Below, piece after piece: positions 25,268 through 34,259 of a DNA stretch of 64,000 bases (position 1 is the stretch's first letter; each line of letters starts with the position of its first letter). The position numbers were made by a program, and so were the translations under genes. The stretch lies in NCBI GenBank assembly GCA_964632355.1, contig CAZWBW010000001.1, positions 22,160-86,159 on the forward strand, read 5' to 3'. The notes below the pieces were generated by a model, which was not told the origin of the DNA, ran no database searches, and saw only the letters and a list, made by a program, of their open reading frames with translations. Source of the stretch: JALOAP01 sp964632355. GTDB taxonomy: Bacteria; Chloroflexota; Dehalococcoidia; Tepidiformales; Tepidiformaceae.

Positions 25268-25963
25268 ATGAGCGCGCTTCCCGCCCCCGAGGAAAAGGCC
25301 GTCGCGGTTCGCCGCATGTTCGACCGCATCGCGCCGCGGTACGACTGGATGAACCGCCTGATGACCGGCCGCATGGATCAGCGCTGGCGAAAGGAGCTCA
25401 TTCGCCGCCTGGCCATCACCGATGACGACCACGTGCTGGACCTGGCATGCGGCACGGGCGACTTCGCGGAACTCGCCCGGCTCGAAACCCGCCACGTCGT
25501 CGGACTGGACTTCTCGCGCGAGATGCTTCGCGGCGCCCTTGCACGCCGGCTGGCGCCCGTCCAACTCGTACAGGCCGATGCCCTCCGCCTGCCACTTCGC
25601 GACGGCAGCATGACGGTCGCGGTCTCCGGGTTCGCCCTGCGGAACTTCACCGCAATCCCGCCCGTGCTGGCTGAACTCGCGCGGGTGCTCGCTCCCGGCG
25701 GCCGCCTCGGGCTGCTCGAAGTCGATGAACCACGAAACCCGCTCATTCGAACCGGGCACCGCCTCTACTTCGAAAAGGTCGTGCCCTTCCTCGGTGGCCT
25801 GCTGTCTGACCGCTCCGCGTACGAGTACCTGCCGCAGTCAACGGTGTATTTGCCTCCCCAGGCGGAACTCGTGGCGATGCTGCGCGACGCCGGGTTTAAG
25901 CAGATCCGGAAGCGCCGCCACCTTTTCGGCGCTGCACAATCCATTACGGCGGTGCGCGCGTGA
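25268..25963 (+). CDS. menG: Demethylmenaquinone methyltransferase
   Basis: A 231-residue SAM-dependent methyltransferase of the UbiE/MenG family: MFDRIAPRYDWMNRL, the SAM motif VLDLACGTGDFAEL (about residues 56-69) and FALRNFTAI. It methylates demethylmenaquinone in the last step of menaquinone synthesis. CACTAT lies six bases before ATG 25268, so I prefer this start over the GTG one codon earlier. Its stop overlaps the GTG of menA (GTGA), giving a two-gene quinone operon. The absence of ubiquinone genes and presence of menA favour menaquinone. Confidence 0.93.
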   Translation: MSALPAPEEKAVAVRRMFDRIAPRYDWMNRLMTGRMDQRWRKELIRRLAITDDDHVLDLACGTGDFAELARLETRHVVGLDFSREMLRGALARRLAPVQLVQADALRLPLRDGSMTVAVSGFALRNFTAIPPVLAELARVLAPGGRLGLLEVDEPRNPLIRTGHRLYFEKVVPFLGGLLSDRSAYEYLPQSTVYLPPQAELVAMLRDAGFKQIRKRRHLFGAAQSITAVRA

Positions 25964-26865
25964 CCACAGCAGCAGTCGGTAACCGCCCGAGCAAACTGCA
26001 GGCGTGGCGGCTTGCCGTCCGTCCGCCGACCCTGACCGCGGCCATCGCACCGGTGGCGGTCGGCACCGGCACCGCAATCGCCGCAGACGGCTTTTCGTTG
26101 CTGCCGATGCTGGCTGCGCTCTTCGGCGCGATCTGCCTTCAGATCGGTGCGAACTTCGCGAACGACCTCTTCGACTTCAAGCGCGGCGCCGACACCCACG
26201 AGCGGCTTGGTCCGCCGCGTGTCACACAGCTCGGGCTGCTCTCCCAGCGCGAGATCATCGCGGGGATGTGGGTCGTCTTCGGCCTCGCGTTCCTCGCCGG
26301 CATCTATCTCGTCGCGGTCGGCGGGTGGCCCATTGTCGCCGTCGGGCTCGCGAGCATCGTCGCCGCGCTCATCTACACGGGCGGCCCCTGGCCCATCGGC
26401 TACCACGCCCTCGGCGACCTGTTCACGTTCGTGTTCTTTGGCGTTGTGGCAGTGGCGGGCACGCACTACGTGCAGGCAGGCGATGTGTCGCGGCTCGCGT
26501 GGTTGGCGTCTCTGCCGATGGGCTGCACGGTCACGATGATCCTTGTCGTGAACAACCTTCGCGACATCGAAACCGACCGGGTCGCCGGGAAGACCACGCT
26601 CGCCGTTGTGCTGGGGCGAAACGGCACCCGCGCCTGGTACCTGTTCCTGCTCGGGGCAGCCTACGTTCTCGCGCTCGGGACGATGCTCGCCGGGGCGTCC
26701 CCCGCCGTGCTGCTCGTCCTGCTGTCCCTTCCCGCCGTGCTGCCGTCGATCCGCGCGATCATCGGCGATGTTCGAGGACCGGCGCTGAACCCGGTTCTCA
26801 AGAACACCGCACAGTTCGACCTGGTGTTCGGTCTGCTCGTTGCGGTCGGGCTGGCGCTGTCGTAG
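25960..26865 (+). CDS. menA: 1,4-dihydroxy-2-naphthoate polyprenyltransferase
   Basis: A 301-residue UbiA-superfamily membrane enzyme with about nine helices and both Asp-rich motifs: NFANDLFDFKRG (about residues 65-76) and NNLRDIETD (about 197). It attaches the prenyl chain to 1,4-dihydroxy-2-naphthoate, making demethylmenaquinone for the menG product just upstream. The four-base GTGA overlap with menG shows translational coupling. It converges with the M50 protease gene ten bases downstream. Confidence 0.93.
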   Translation: MTTAAVGNRPSKLQAWRLAVRPPTLTAAIAPVAVGTGTAIAADGFSLLPMLAALFGAICLQIGANFANDLFDFKRGADTHERLGPPRVTQLGLLSQREIIAGMWVVFGLAFLAGIYLVAVGGWPIVAVGLASIVAALIYTGGPWPIGYHALGDLFTFVFFGVVAVAGTHYVQAGDVSRLAWLASLPMGCTVTMILVVNNLRDIETDRVAGKTTLAVVLGRNGTRAWYLFLLGAAYVLALGTMLAGASPAVLLVLLSLPAVLPSIRAIIGDVRGPALNPVLKNTAQFDLVFGLLVAVGLALS

Positions 26866-26875
26866 CGGGGCGCTG

Positions 26876-28045
26876 CTACAGCACCGGCGTCTCGCGCTTC
26901 GTGTCTTGCGACTGGATCGGCTCGTCCGGCGCGAGCGACTCTGCAAGCTGCACCCGTTCGATGAGCTCCCGGCGCGTCACCAGTCCGATCATCCGGCCCT
27001 CTTCGAGCACCGGCACCTGGTTTAGGCCCTTCTCGGCCAACAGGTGGAGCACATCGATCGCCGGCGTCTCCGCGTCGACCGTCACGATCCGGTCACGCGG
27101 CGTCATCGCCCCCTGGACCGGGGTGTTCGCCCACTCACTCCGGGGCACCCGCCGGATGTCCGTCACGGTCACGATGCCGCCCACAATTCCGTCCTGTGCG
27201 ACGATCACCGCCCGCTCGCCGTGACCGACCATGAAGTCGTCGGCGACTTCCGCCAGCGACACGCCCGGGGTCACCTGCGGGAAGTCCTCGCGCATGAGGT
27301 TTCGCGCCTTCAGCCCCGAGAGGATGGTGTCGAGCTGCATGCTCGCCGTCTCGGCGCGAGCCGCGCTTAGCAGGAACCAGCCTATGAACATCAGCCACAG
27401 GCCATCGAGCACGAGCCCGCCCAGCAGCAGAAACACCCCGATGCCCATGAGTCCGTAGCCGAACAGCTCCCCGACCCCGCTCGCGATCCGCGTCGCGCGG
27501 CGGAAGCTCTTCGTTCGCCCCCACACAATCGAGCGAAGTACCCGCCCGCCATCGAGCGGGAACCCGGGCAGGAAGTTGAACAGCGCGAGCAGCGTGTTCA
27601 CGACGGCGAGGTAGCCGAAGATGGCCCCTGCCTGCTCCTGTGTCCCCCGGAAGATAAACCATGCGACCAGCGACACTGCCGCGATAACAAGGCTCGACGC
27701 AGGCCCGGCCGCAGCGATGGCGAACTCCTCTCCGGCCGTCTTCGGCTGGCTTCCCAGGCTGGAAACCCCGCCGAACACGAAGAGCGTGATCTTCGGTACC
27801 GGGATGCCACGCCGCTGCGCAGTGATGGCGTGTGCGAGTTCGTGGATGAGCACCGTCACGAACAGCAGCACCGCCGAGATGAGACCGATGGCCCAGTACG
27901 TGCCGCGGCTCCACGTTTCGTACCGGTTGGGGAACACCCCCTCGGCCAGCGTGTACGAGAGCAGCGCGACGATGATCAGCCACGACGGGTGAATCTCGAT
28001 AGCGATGCCCCGGATGGTTGCAATTCGAAAAGACCCTCCGAGCAT
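26876..28045 (-). CDS. M50 site-2-type membrane protease with two CBS domains
   Basis: 389 residues. The membrane core has the zinc motif HELAH (residues 68-72) and the second site FLPGFPLDGGRVLRS (Asp near 164), as in site-2 proteases of the sporulation factor IVB type. From about residue 250 to 375 a pair of CBS domains follows, which in this family senses adenine nucleotides to control proteolysis. Likely substrates are anti-sigma factors or other membrane proteins; none is encoded next to it. TAGGCT is exactly six bases before ATG. Confidence 0.92.
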   Translation of the reverse strand: MLGGSFRIATIRGIAIEIHPSWLIIVALLSYTLAEGVFPNRYETWSRGTYWAIGLISAVLLFVTVLIHELAHAITAQRRGIPVPKITLFVFGGVSSLGSQPKTAGEEFAIAAAGPASSLVIAAVSLVAWFIFRGTQEQAGAIFGYLAVVNTLLALFNFLPGFPLDGGRVLRSIVWGRTKSFRRATRIASGVGELFGYGLMGIGVFLLLGGLVLDGLWLMFIGWFLLSAARAETASMQLDTILSGLKARNLMREDFPQVTPGVSLAEVADDFMVGHGERAVIVAQDGIVGGIVTVTDIRRVPRSEWANTPVQGAMTPRDRIVTVDAETPAIDVLHLLAEKGLNQVPVLEEGRMIGLVTRRELIERVQLAESLAPDEPIQSQDTKRETPVL

Positions 28046-28051
28046 GGCCTG

Positions 28052-28057
28052 AGCCTA
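28052..28057 (-). promoter_or_regulatory. -10 element of leaderless M50 protease promoter
   Basis: TAGGCT on the minus strand, six bases before ATG 28045. Confidence 0.5.
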
Positions 28058-28170
28058 CTGCACTCGCATACGTGCTTTCTAGATCCCCGGATCGTTCGAT
28101 AGCAACTCGTGCACCCGGCGTCAGCCTCTGTCGCACTCCCCGCATAGCGTCGCGTCAGGAGGTGTCTTCG

Positions 28171-28485
28171 TTGGCGCACCAGGACGACCGGGCGACGGGC
28201 TGGTTTTCGTGGAAGTGGTTCGGCTTGGGGATGCTGCTGGGCTTCCTCTGGGGGCTTTGGCGCCATCCAGGAAGCGCCTGCTGTTGCCTGGTGCTGCTTC
28301 TTCTCCTCGCAGCCCTGGCGGTGACGGTCTTGCTCACGATGGTGTGGATGCACCCGGGGTTCGCGCTGGTCGTCCTATTGATGTACCTGCTGGGGCCCGC
28401 CGCTCTCGTGAACAGCGCACGTCCTAGCCGCCCATATTCACGAGCCGTCTCCCACTCGATACGTTCCGGTAATGACGGAACCTAA
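28171..28485 (+). CDS. Small membrane protein of unknown function
   Basis: About 104 residues if started at the TTG at 28171, which has AGGAGGTG six bases upstream; a GTG at 28162 is in the same frame. The protein has a Trp-rich amphipathic start (WFSWKWFGLGMLLGFLWGLW), a Cys-containing helix and a second helix, then a basic tail. I do not recognise a family. It lies between the divergent M50 gene and recF. It could be a non-coding stretch, but the strong ribosome binding site and hydrophobic pattern support it. Confidence 0.5.
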   Translation: MAHQDDRATGWFSWKWFGLGMLLGFLWGLWRHPGSACCCLVLLLLLAALAVTVLLTMVWMHPGFALVVLLMYLLGPAALVNSARPSRPYSRAVSHSIRSGNDGT

Positions 28486-28533
28486 TGGAAGTAAGCGGCC
28501 AGCTAAGCACTTCCGCTATACTTCATCCCCACG

Positions 28534-29703
28534 GTGTTCATTTTCGACCTGCAGCTCGCGAATTTTCGCAACTACGGCCAGGTGCAACTCTCCCTGGATC
28601 GCGGGCTGAATGTTTTCGTCGGAGACAACGCACAGGGCAAGAGCAACCTACTGGAAGCGATCTATCTGCTCTCGACTCTTCGCTCCAGTCGCGCCAGCTC
28701 CGACTCCGACCTCGTGCGCCGCGACGTGCTGGCGAGTGATTTCCCGGTCGCTCGTCTCGCCTGCCAGGTCGAACGTTCCGCGGGAAACCTTCAGCTCGAA
28801 GTCGCGATCGTTGGCCGCACTACCGATTCGTCCCACCGCGCCGGTAAACGTGTGCGCGTGAACGGCGTCTCCAGGCGCGCATCCGAAGCGGTCGGCCAAC
28901 TCTGCGCGGTCTTGTTCACTACGCTTGACATCGAAATCGTCGCCGGCCCGCCACTGCTTCGCCGCCGTTACCTCGACATGATGATCTCGCAGGTGGACCG
29001 CGGGTACCTGCGAGCGATGCAGAAGTACGCCCGCGTCCTCCAGCAACGAAACAGCCTGCTCAAGCGCATCCAGGCGCGCGAAGCCTCCGCCGCCGAACTC
29101 GGGTTCTGGGACCAGGAACTCGCCCACGCCGGCGGCATCATCATGCTGGCCCGCGCGAACGCGCTCGGCCGCCTCGCGACCGAAGGCGGCCTCCAGATGC
29201 GGCGCCTCAGCGACGAAACCGAGACGCTCACGCTTACCTACCGCCCGGCGCTGGCCGGCCTGGACGAGCGCGACTGCCCGATCGACGAGACGGAGTGGAC
29301 GGCGCGGATGCTGCGGTCGCTTTCGAACCTGCGGCCTCGCGAAATCGCCGCGGGCGCGACCCTTGTGGGCCCTCACCGTGACGACGTGACGGTCGAAATC
29401 AACGAGCTCCCCGCCCACTCGTTCGCCTCGCGTGCGCAGCAGCGAACCGCTGCGCTCTCGCTGCGCCTCGCCGAAGCCAGCTACCTCCGCGACTGCCTCG
29501 GCGACGACCCGGTGGTCCTCCTCGACGACGTGCTCAGCGAGCTCGATGCCCGCCGCCGCAGGGGAGTACTCGAGTACTTCGACAGCTTCCAGCAGACCAT
29601 CGTGACTACCGCAGACCCCGACCGGGTCAGCGACGTGCTGACCCGCGCCTCCGGCCGGTTCGTCGTGACGGCCGGAGCTATCCACCGCTTCGAAGGAGAG
29701 TAG
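28534..29703 (+). CDS. recF: DNA replication/repair protein RecF
   Basis: A 389-residue SMC-like ATPase: LANFRNY, Walker A GDNAQGKSN (residues 30-38), the LVGPHRDD segment and Walker B VVLLDDVLSELD (about 325). RecF loads RecA at single-strand gaps with RecO and RecR. It is usually encoded beside dnaA-dnaN and gyrB; here it is flanked by a small membrane protein and a PrsW-like protease. GTG start with TATACT eleven bases upstream and no ribosome binding site. Confidence 0.94.
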   Translation: MFIFDLQLANFRNYGQVQLSLDRGLNVFVGDNAQGKSNLLEAIYLLSTLRSSRASSDSDLVRRDVLASDFPVARLACQVERSAGNLQLEVAIVGRTTDSSHRAGKRVRVNGVSRRASEAVGQLCAVLFTTLDIEIVAGPPLLRRRYLDMMISQVDRGYLRAMQKYARVLQQRNSLLKRIQAREASAAELGFWDQELAHAGGIIMLARANALGRLATEGGLQMRRLSDETETLTLTYRPALAGLDERDCPIDETEWTARMLRSLSNLRPREIAAGATLVGPHRDDVTVEINELPAHSFASRAQQRTAALSLRLAEASYLRDCLGDDPVVLLDDVLSELDARRRRGVLEYFDSFQQTIVTTADPDRVSDVLTRASGRFVVTAGAIHRFEGE

Positions 29704-29746
29704 GTCCATCCGTCGCCGTGGGACCGTCGCCGGGCTGGCTGTTGTC

Positions 29747-31018
29747 GTGGGAGCGTTCGGCTTCCTCGCCGGCATCCTGATCCTGTTCGCAATCCCCGCC
29801 ATCGAAGGCGACGACCCGGAGTCACGCCTCTACGAGCTGAACCTCGTGATCGGGTCCGCGCTTGTGTACGGGGGCGGAGGAGCACTGTTGCTGGTGCAGG
29901 CGGCGTCCGCGCTCGGCGGGACCAGTTCGTCGCCCCTCCGTACACGCTGGATCTGGTACGCCATCCCGCTGTTCCCGCTGCTCGTCATCGTCGGCCAGCT
30001 CATCGCGAACAACCCGGAGCGCCTGCCGTGGCTCTTCCCGTTCGTGAATGCGGCGATGGTTGCCATACCCTCGCTCACCATCGCGGGCCTGGTGACGAAG
30101 CGCTATCTACGCGCGAACCCGTGGGCCTGGCCGCTGAGCTGGCGCGAATGGACGAGCGCCATCATCTACGGCGCGGTGGGCGCCACCACCGCCGCGGGGC
30201 TCATCAACACCGGGTACCTCGCGTTCATCGGCGGCGTGCTGGTGGAACGGCATGGAAACCCTGATCTTCCCGACGCCGCCGACCAGCTCGCGTCGCTCCC
30301 ACAGGGTTGGGGCATCTTCCTCGACCTCTCGACGCTGTCCGTCATCGCCCCACTCAACGAGGAGCTCTTCAAGGCGCTCATCGTGGCGCTGTTCTTCTTC
30401 CGCCGCGGTGGTCCCGCTCGCTGTTTCACCTGGGGCGTACTCGCAGGGACAGGCTTCAACCTGCTCGAGACGTTCACCAATAGCATCGTCGTCGTCGACC
30501 CGTCGCTGCAGAACAGCGAGGAGGTCCTTGGCGCCTGGTGGCTGTTCGCTGTCGCCCGTGCGGGTACGGCAGCGATGCACGGACTCGCTGCTGGCCTCGG
30601 CGCCCTCATGTTCTATGGGCTGCTCCGCGGCCGCCCGCGCTACCTCATCGGCTACCCGGCCGCGGTGCTCCTCCACGGCACATGGAACTTCCTCGTGTAC
30701 ATGGTCGAAGGCGACACCATCTTCAGCCGCCAGGGGCCCGATTCCCCGCTCCTTGATGTTGCCGGGAGCCTCGGCCTGGTCGCCGTCGCCATTCTTACCG
30801 TACTCATGCTGTGGCTGCTGTCCGGGCAACTCCGTGATGGCGCCCCCGCCCCGATCTACCGCCTGCTCGGGATGGTCCCGGCGGAAAGTCTGCCCCCGTC
30901 CCGGGGCGAGCGGGACAGGGTAGCGATCGAAACGGCGAGTCTCTCAGGCCCGGCGACCCTCATCGGCCGCGTACACGATGTCCCCACGGCAGACCGTGGC
31001 CGCCACTTCGAGACGTGA
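29747..31018 (+). CDS. PrsW-family intramembrane protease
   Basis: A polytopic membrane protein of about 423 residues with about nine or ten helices and the PrsW motifs: PLNEELFKAL (Glu-Glu pair), GFNLLET, an AAMHGLAAG helix and LLHGTWNF. PrsW-type glutamic proteases cleave anti-sigma factors. The start is uncertain. GTG 29747 cuts into the first helix, while the same frame upstream encodes IRRRGTVAGLAVV just after AAGGAGAG, which would be a better N-terminus but begins with ATC at 29708. The last 75 bases overlap nagA, convergent on the other strand. Confidence 0.8.
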   Translation: MGAFGFLAGILILFAIPAIEGDDPESRLYELNLVIGSALVYGGGGALLLVQAASALGGTSSSPLRTRWIWYAIPLFPLLVIVGQLIANNPERLPWLFPFVNAAMVAIPSLTIAGLVTKRYLRANPWAWPLSWREWTSAIIYGAVGATTAAGLINTGYLAFIGGVLVERHGNPDLPDAADQLASLPQGWGIFLDLSTLSVIAPLNEELFKALIVALFFFRRGGPARCFTWGVLAGTGFNLLETFTNSIVVVDPSLQNSEEVLGAWWLFAVARAGTAAMHGLAAGLGALMFYGLLRGRPRYLIGYPAAVLLHGTWNFLVYMVEGDTIFSRQGPDSPLLDVAGSLGLVAVAILTVLMLWLLSGQLRDGAPAPIYRLLGMVPAESLPPSRGERDRVAIETASLSGPATLIGRVHDVPTADRGRHFET

Positions 31019-32116
31019 GTTCAGCATCACCAGGTCGGCGTCGTATCCGCGGTCGATGACGCCCTTGCGCTTCGCAGCTCCCGCGACGCGTGCAGGGTTC
31101 GTCGCAGTCAGCCGGAACCCCGTCCCCAGGTCCACCCCGAGGATCGCGACCGCGTTTCGGAACTGCTGATCCATGGTCGCGACGCTCCCCACGATCGTTC
31201 CGTCCGTGCGGCGCGCCACGCCGCTCTCGAGTTCGATGTCCATCCCCGCGAAATGGCCGGTGCCGCTCCGCGTTCCGGCGAGGTGCAGGTTGTCGGTGAC
31301 GACGACGGTGCGGTTCGGCCCCAGCACGCGGTAGGCCAGCCGCAGCATCTCGGGAGAGACGTGCACGCCATCGCACACCAACTCACACGTCGCGTCCTCG
31401 CGGAGCAGTGCCGCCGCAATGGCGCCGCCCTCGCGCTGGTGAAGCGGCCGCATGGCGTTGAACAGGTGCGTCACGTGCCGCGCTCCCGCATCGAACGCCG
31501 CCTGCGCCTCCTCGAACGTCGCATCTGTGTGACCGATGGCCGCGACCGCGCCGCTCCCAACGATCGCCGCGACGAGCGAGTGGGCGCCCGGGAGTTCGGG
31601 CGCGAACGTCACCTGCCGGATGTGCCCCCGCGCCGCCTCCTGGTACCGCAGGAATTCTTCGCGCACGGGTTCGCGCAGCATGTCGGGGTGGAACGCGCCA
31701 CAGCGCGTTGGATTCAGGAACGGCCCCTCGAGGTGGAAGCCAAGCACCTCGGCCGCGGGCGAATGCACGCCGATGGCCGGTTCGAGGCTCGAAAGGATCG
31801 CCGCTGTTTCGTCCGCGTTCGGGCCCACCGTGCTCACGAGGAACGAAGTCACGCCGTTGCGGGGCGCCCACGCCGCGTACGCTGTGACCTCGCGCGGATC
31901 GGTAGAGAAGAACGAGTGTCCGTTTCCGCCGTGGACGTGGACATCCACGAAGCCCGGCCCGACCGTAAGCCCGTTCGCGTTAAACTGCGTTGCTCCATCC
32001 GCTTCGAGCCCGCGGCCGATTGCCACGATCCGATGGCCGTCGCAAAGCAGGTCGCAGCGCGACGGACCGGATGGAAGCGCCAGGACTGCATCCTTTATCA
32101 GCAGTTTGTTTGGCAT
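30944..32116 (-). CDS. nagA: N-acetylglucosamine-6-phosphate deacetylase
   Basis: A 390-residue amidohydrolase with all NagA motifs: HVHGG (His60, His62), FHLEGPF (metal Glu near 130), GHTDA, THLFNAM and VTDNLHLAG (catalytic Asp). It removes acetate from GlcNAc-6-phosphate during amino-sugar or cell-wall recycling. No nagB or PTS gene is in the window. The gene is divergent from the LCP protein gene, 51 bases apart, which also concerns the cell wall. Confidence 0.95.
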   Translation of the reverse strand: MPNKLLIKDAVLALPSGPSRCDLLCDGHRIVAIGRGLEADGATQFNANGLTVGPGFVDVHVHGGNGHSFFSTDPREVTAYAAWAPRNGVTSFLVSTVGPNADETAAILSSLEPAIGVHSPAAEVLGFHLEGPFLNPTRCGAFHPDMLREPVREEFLRYQEAARGHIRQVTFAPELPGAHSLVAAIVGSGAVAAIGHTDATFEEAQAAFDAGARHVTHLFNAMRPLHQREGGAIAAALLREDATCELVCDGVHVSPEMLRLAYRVLGPNRTVVVTDNLHLAGTRSGTGHFAGMDIELESGVARRTDGTIVGSVATMDQQFRNAVAILGVDLGTGFRLTATNPARVAGAAKRKGVIDRGYDADLVMLNSRLEVAATVCRGDIVYAADEGRRA

Positions 32117-32167
32117 ACCCTATCTTCCCTGACGGGGATCACCCCGTCACCTGCCCCGAGGAGCTGC

Positions 32168-33505
32168 ATGCAGGTTCCCCTGGCGCGATCGAGAATGGTG
32201 CAGGCAGGCTGGATCGCCGGCATTGTCTGGCTCACTATCGCCAGCGTCTACGTTTGCCTCCTCACCTATCAGCGGATCGACGAGTACCTCTTCCCCGGCA
32301 ACGAACTCTCGATCCCCTCGGTCCCTGCGTTCGTTCCCGGCACGAACATCGGTGTCGATGTCTCGCTTCCCGGTATCACCCAGGATGAAGCGCCTCCGTG
32401 GACGCCGCGGGAACAGCTGAACATCCTCGTGCTGGGGCTAGATCGCCGCCCCGAGGCGAGCCCGGACGAGCCAGCGCGCAGCGACACCATGTTCATCGCC
32501 TCGATCGACAAGGCAAGTGGCCGCGTGCAGATGCTCGCCATCCCGCGCGACCTCTGGGCCAACGTCCCGGCGAGCGACGAGCCCGATGTCTGGGGCGCCG
32601 CGAAGATCAACGCCGCCTACGCCTATGGCCAGCTCTACGGCTACCCGGGCGGTGGCCCCGCCGCAGCGGTCGCTGCTGTCGAGTACAACTACCACATCGA
32701 TATCCACCACTACGTGGTCATCGACTGGGTGGGCTTCGTGCGCCTCATCGATGCCCTCGGCGGCATCGATATCGTCGTTCCCGAAGCGGTCAGCGACTTC
32801 ACCACCGACACCCTGAAGCCGTTCGAAAACGACACGGTCCAGGCCGGCGAGCAGCACATGAACGGCGAACAGGCCCTCGCCTACTCCCGGGTTCGCGTCG
32901 ATGGCGACCTGAAGCGGATCGAGCGCCAGCAACTCGTCATCAAGGCCGCCGCACGCCGGGCGCTCTCGCTCGGGCTAATCACCCGGCTGCCCGAACTCTG
33001 GAGCTCCTACCGCGACGCCGTCGTCACCGATATCGATAGCGGCCTCATTCCCGGGTTCGCGTTGCTGGCTCGCAACCTCGACCTCGAGAACATCGAGAGC
33101 TTCTCCCTCGGCCCGGCGCTCTATTCCGGCATCGCCGAAGACGGCGCGCTTGTCTTGCTTCCGAACTTCGACGAGGTCTACGCCATCATCGACACGTTCC
33201 TGGCCGACCCGCGAGTCCGCGACGAGGCCCCGCAGATCCTCGTGCAGTATGCGCCCGGCGCCGCCGAGAGCGCCGAACAGGTGCGCGCACATCTCGCCGG
33301 CTACGGCATCCCTCCGCAGTGGATCACCCTCGCCGAATCCGACTCCCTCGAGCCGGGCATCTACAGCGTCACCGGCAAGGAATACACCACCGACAAGCTG
33401 CACGACCTGCTCGATCTCCCTGGGGGTGAGTTGAATGGCGGTCCCCCGCCAACCGCCGACCTGGTCATCCAGGTCGCCGGCCCGGTCACGTTGAAGTCCC
33501 CTTAG
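32168..33505 (+). CDS. LytR-CpsA-Psr (LCP) family protein with LytR_C domain
   Basis: 445 residues: a short basic cytoplasmic tail, one membrane helix (about 14-36), the LCP domain (about 78-290) with RSDTM, IPRDLW, INAAYAYG, a LIDALGGIDIVVPEAV core and an Arg-rich RIERQQ end, then a C-terminal LytR_C domain (from about 355, VQYAPGAAESAEQVRAHL). LCP enzymes transfer lipid-linked glycopolymers onto peptidoglycan or proteins. ATG 32168 follows GAGGAG. Presence of this family points to a monoderm-type envelope. Confidence 0.92.
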   Translation: MQVPLARSRMVQAGWIAGIVWLTIASVYVCLLTYQRIDEYLFPGNELSIPSVPAFVPGTNIGVDVSLPGITQDEAPPWTPREQLNILVLGLDRRPEASPDEPARSDTMFIASIDKASGRVQMLAIPRDLWANVPASDEPDVWGAAKINAAYAYGQLYGYPGGGPAAAVAAVEYNYHIDIHHYVVIDWVGFVRLIDALGGIDIVVPEAVSDFTTDTLKPFENDTVQAGEQHMNGEQALAYSRVRVDGDLKRIERQQLVIKAAARRALSLGLITRLPELWSSYRDAVVTDIDSGLIPGFALLARNLDLENIESFSLGPALYSGIAEDGALVLLPNFDEVYAIIDTFLADPRVRDEAPQILVQYAPGAAESAEQVRAHLAGYGIPPQWITLAESDSLEPGIYSVTGKEYTTDKLHDLLDLPGGELNGGPPPTADLVIQVAGPVTLKSP

Positions 33506-33568
33506 GTTCGCCCCAACGGCGCGGTGCGGGACATAATCGAGTAGTAGGTGACGTTCTCCGGAGCTGCC

Positions 33569-34219
33569 GTGGAGATTCCCCTGTTCCCGCTGCGCACGGT
33601 TCTCTTTCCCGGCATGCCTCTCCCGCTCCAGGTGTTCGAAGAGCGGTATCTCGTGATGACCCGGGAACTCCTCGAGAGCGGAGGCACGTTCGGCGTGCTC
33701 CTTATCCGTGAGGGCGAAGAGGTTGGAGGTGGTGCGATTCCCTTTGACGTCGGCACCACGGCAACCATCGAACAGTGCCAGCAGGCCGCACCGAACCGCT
33801 TCCTGCTCACTGCACGTGGGCAGCGCCGCTTTCGTCTCCTCCGCATGCTTCCGCCCCGCCCCTACCCGGCCGGCGAAGTCGAGTTCATGGACGACACCGA
33901 ATCCGACGATCCCTTCGCCTTCGAGCTCGCCGAACAGGTGCGCTCCGTGTTCCCGGCGTACTTCGGACTCGCGCTTTCGCTTACCGACCAGTGGGCCCGC
34001 GGAATGTCGCTGCCCTCCGAGCCCCACGCACTCGTGAACTTCCTCGGCCCATGGCTCCAGGTCGACGAGCTCGAAAAACAGAAGCTGCTTGAAGTCCCCG
34101 ACGCCGCCGGGCGTGTCACACTCCTCGCCGACCTGCTTGAGCGACTGCTCGAAGCGACCCGCCGCGAAGCCCATCGCCACCGGCTGCGGAAGTACCACGG
34201 GTTCGGCGCTCAGAACTGA
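33569..34219 (+). CDS. Lon N-terminal (LAN/PUA-like) domain protein
   Basis: About 216 residues forming only the substrate-binding LON-N domain: it begins EIPLFPLRTVLFPGMPLPLQVFEERY, continues with the GTTATIEQ and RGQRRFRLL strands, and ends in a helical part. There is no AAA+ or protease domain. Stand-alone LON-N proteins are widespread and of unclear role. GTG 33569 is chosen since CCGGAG lies six bases upstream; a GTG at 33548 would add seven residues. It precedes tsaE in the same direction. Confidence 0.88.
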   Translation: MEIPLFPLRTVLFPGMPLPLQVFEERYLVMTRELLESGGTFGVLLIREGEEVGGGAIPFDVGTTATIEQCQQAAPNRFLLTARGQRRFRLLRMLPPRPYPAGEVEFMDDTESDDPFAFELAEQVRSVFPAYFGLALSLTDQWARGMSLPSEPHALVNFLGPWLQVDELEKQKLLEVPDAAGRVTLLADLLERLLEATRREAHRHRLRKYHGFGAQN

Positions 34220-34247
34220 GCCGGTGGGGTGTAAGACCCCCGAACCC

Positions 34248-34253
34248 TATACT
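34248..34253 (+). promoter_or_regulatory. -10 element of leaderless tsaE promoter
   Basis: TATACT, six bases before ATG 34260; the gene has no ribosome binding site. Confidence 0.6.
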
Positions 34254-34259
34254 GCCCTC

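Noticed and set aside
28500..29703. Replication origin near recF
   Set aside because: No dnaA, dnaN or gyrB and no cluster of DnaA boxes seen.
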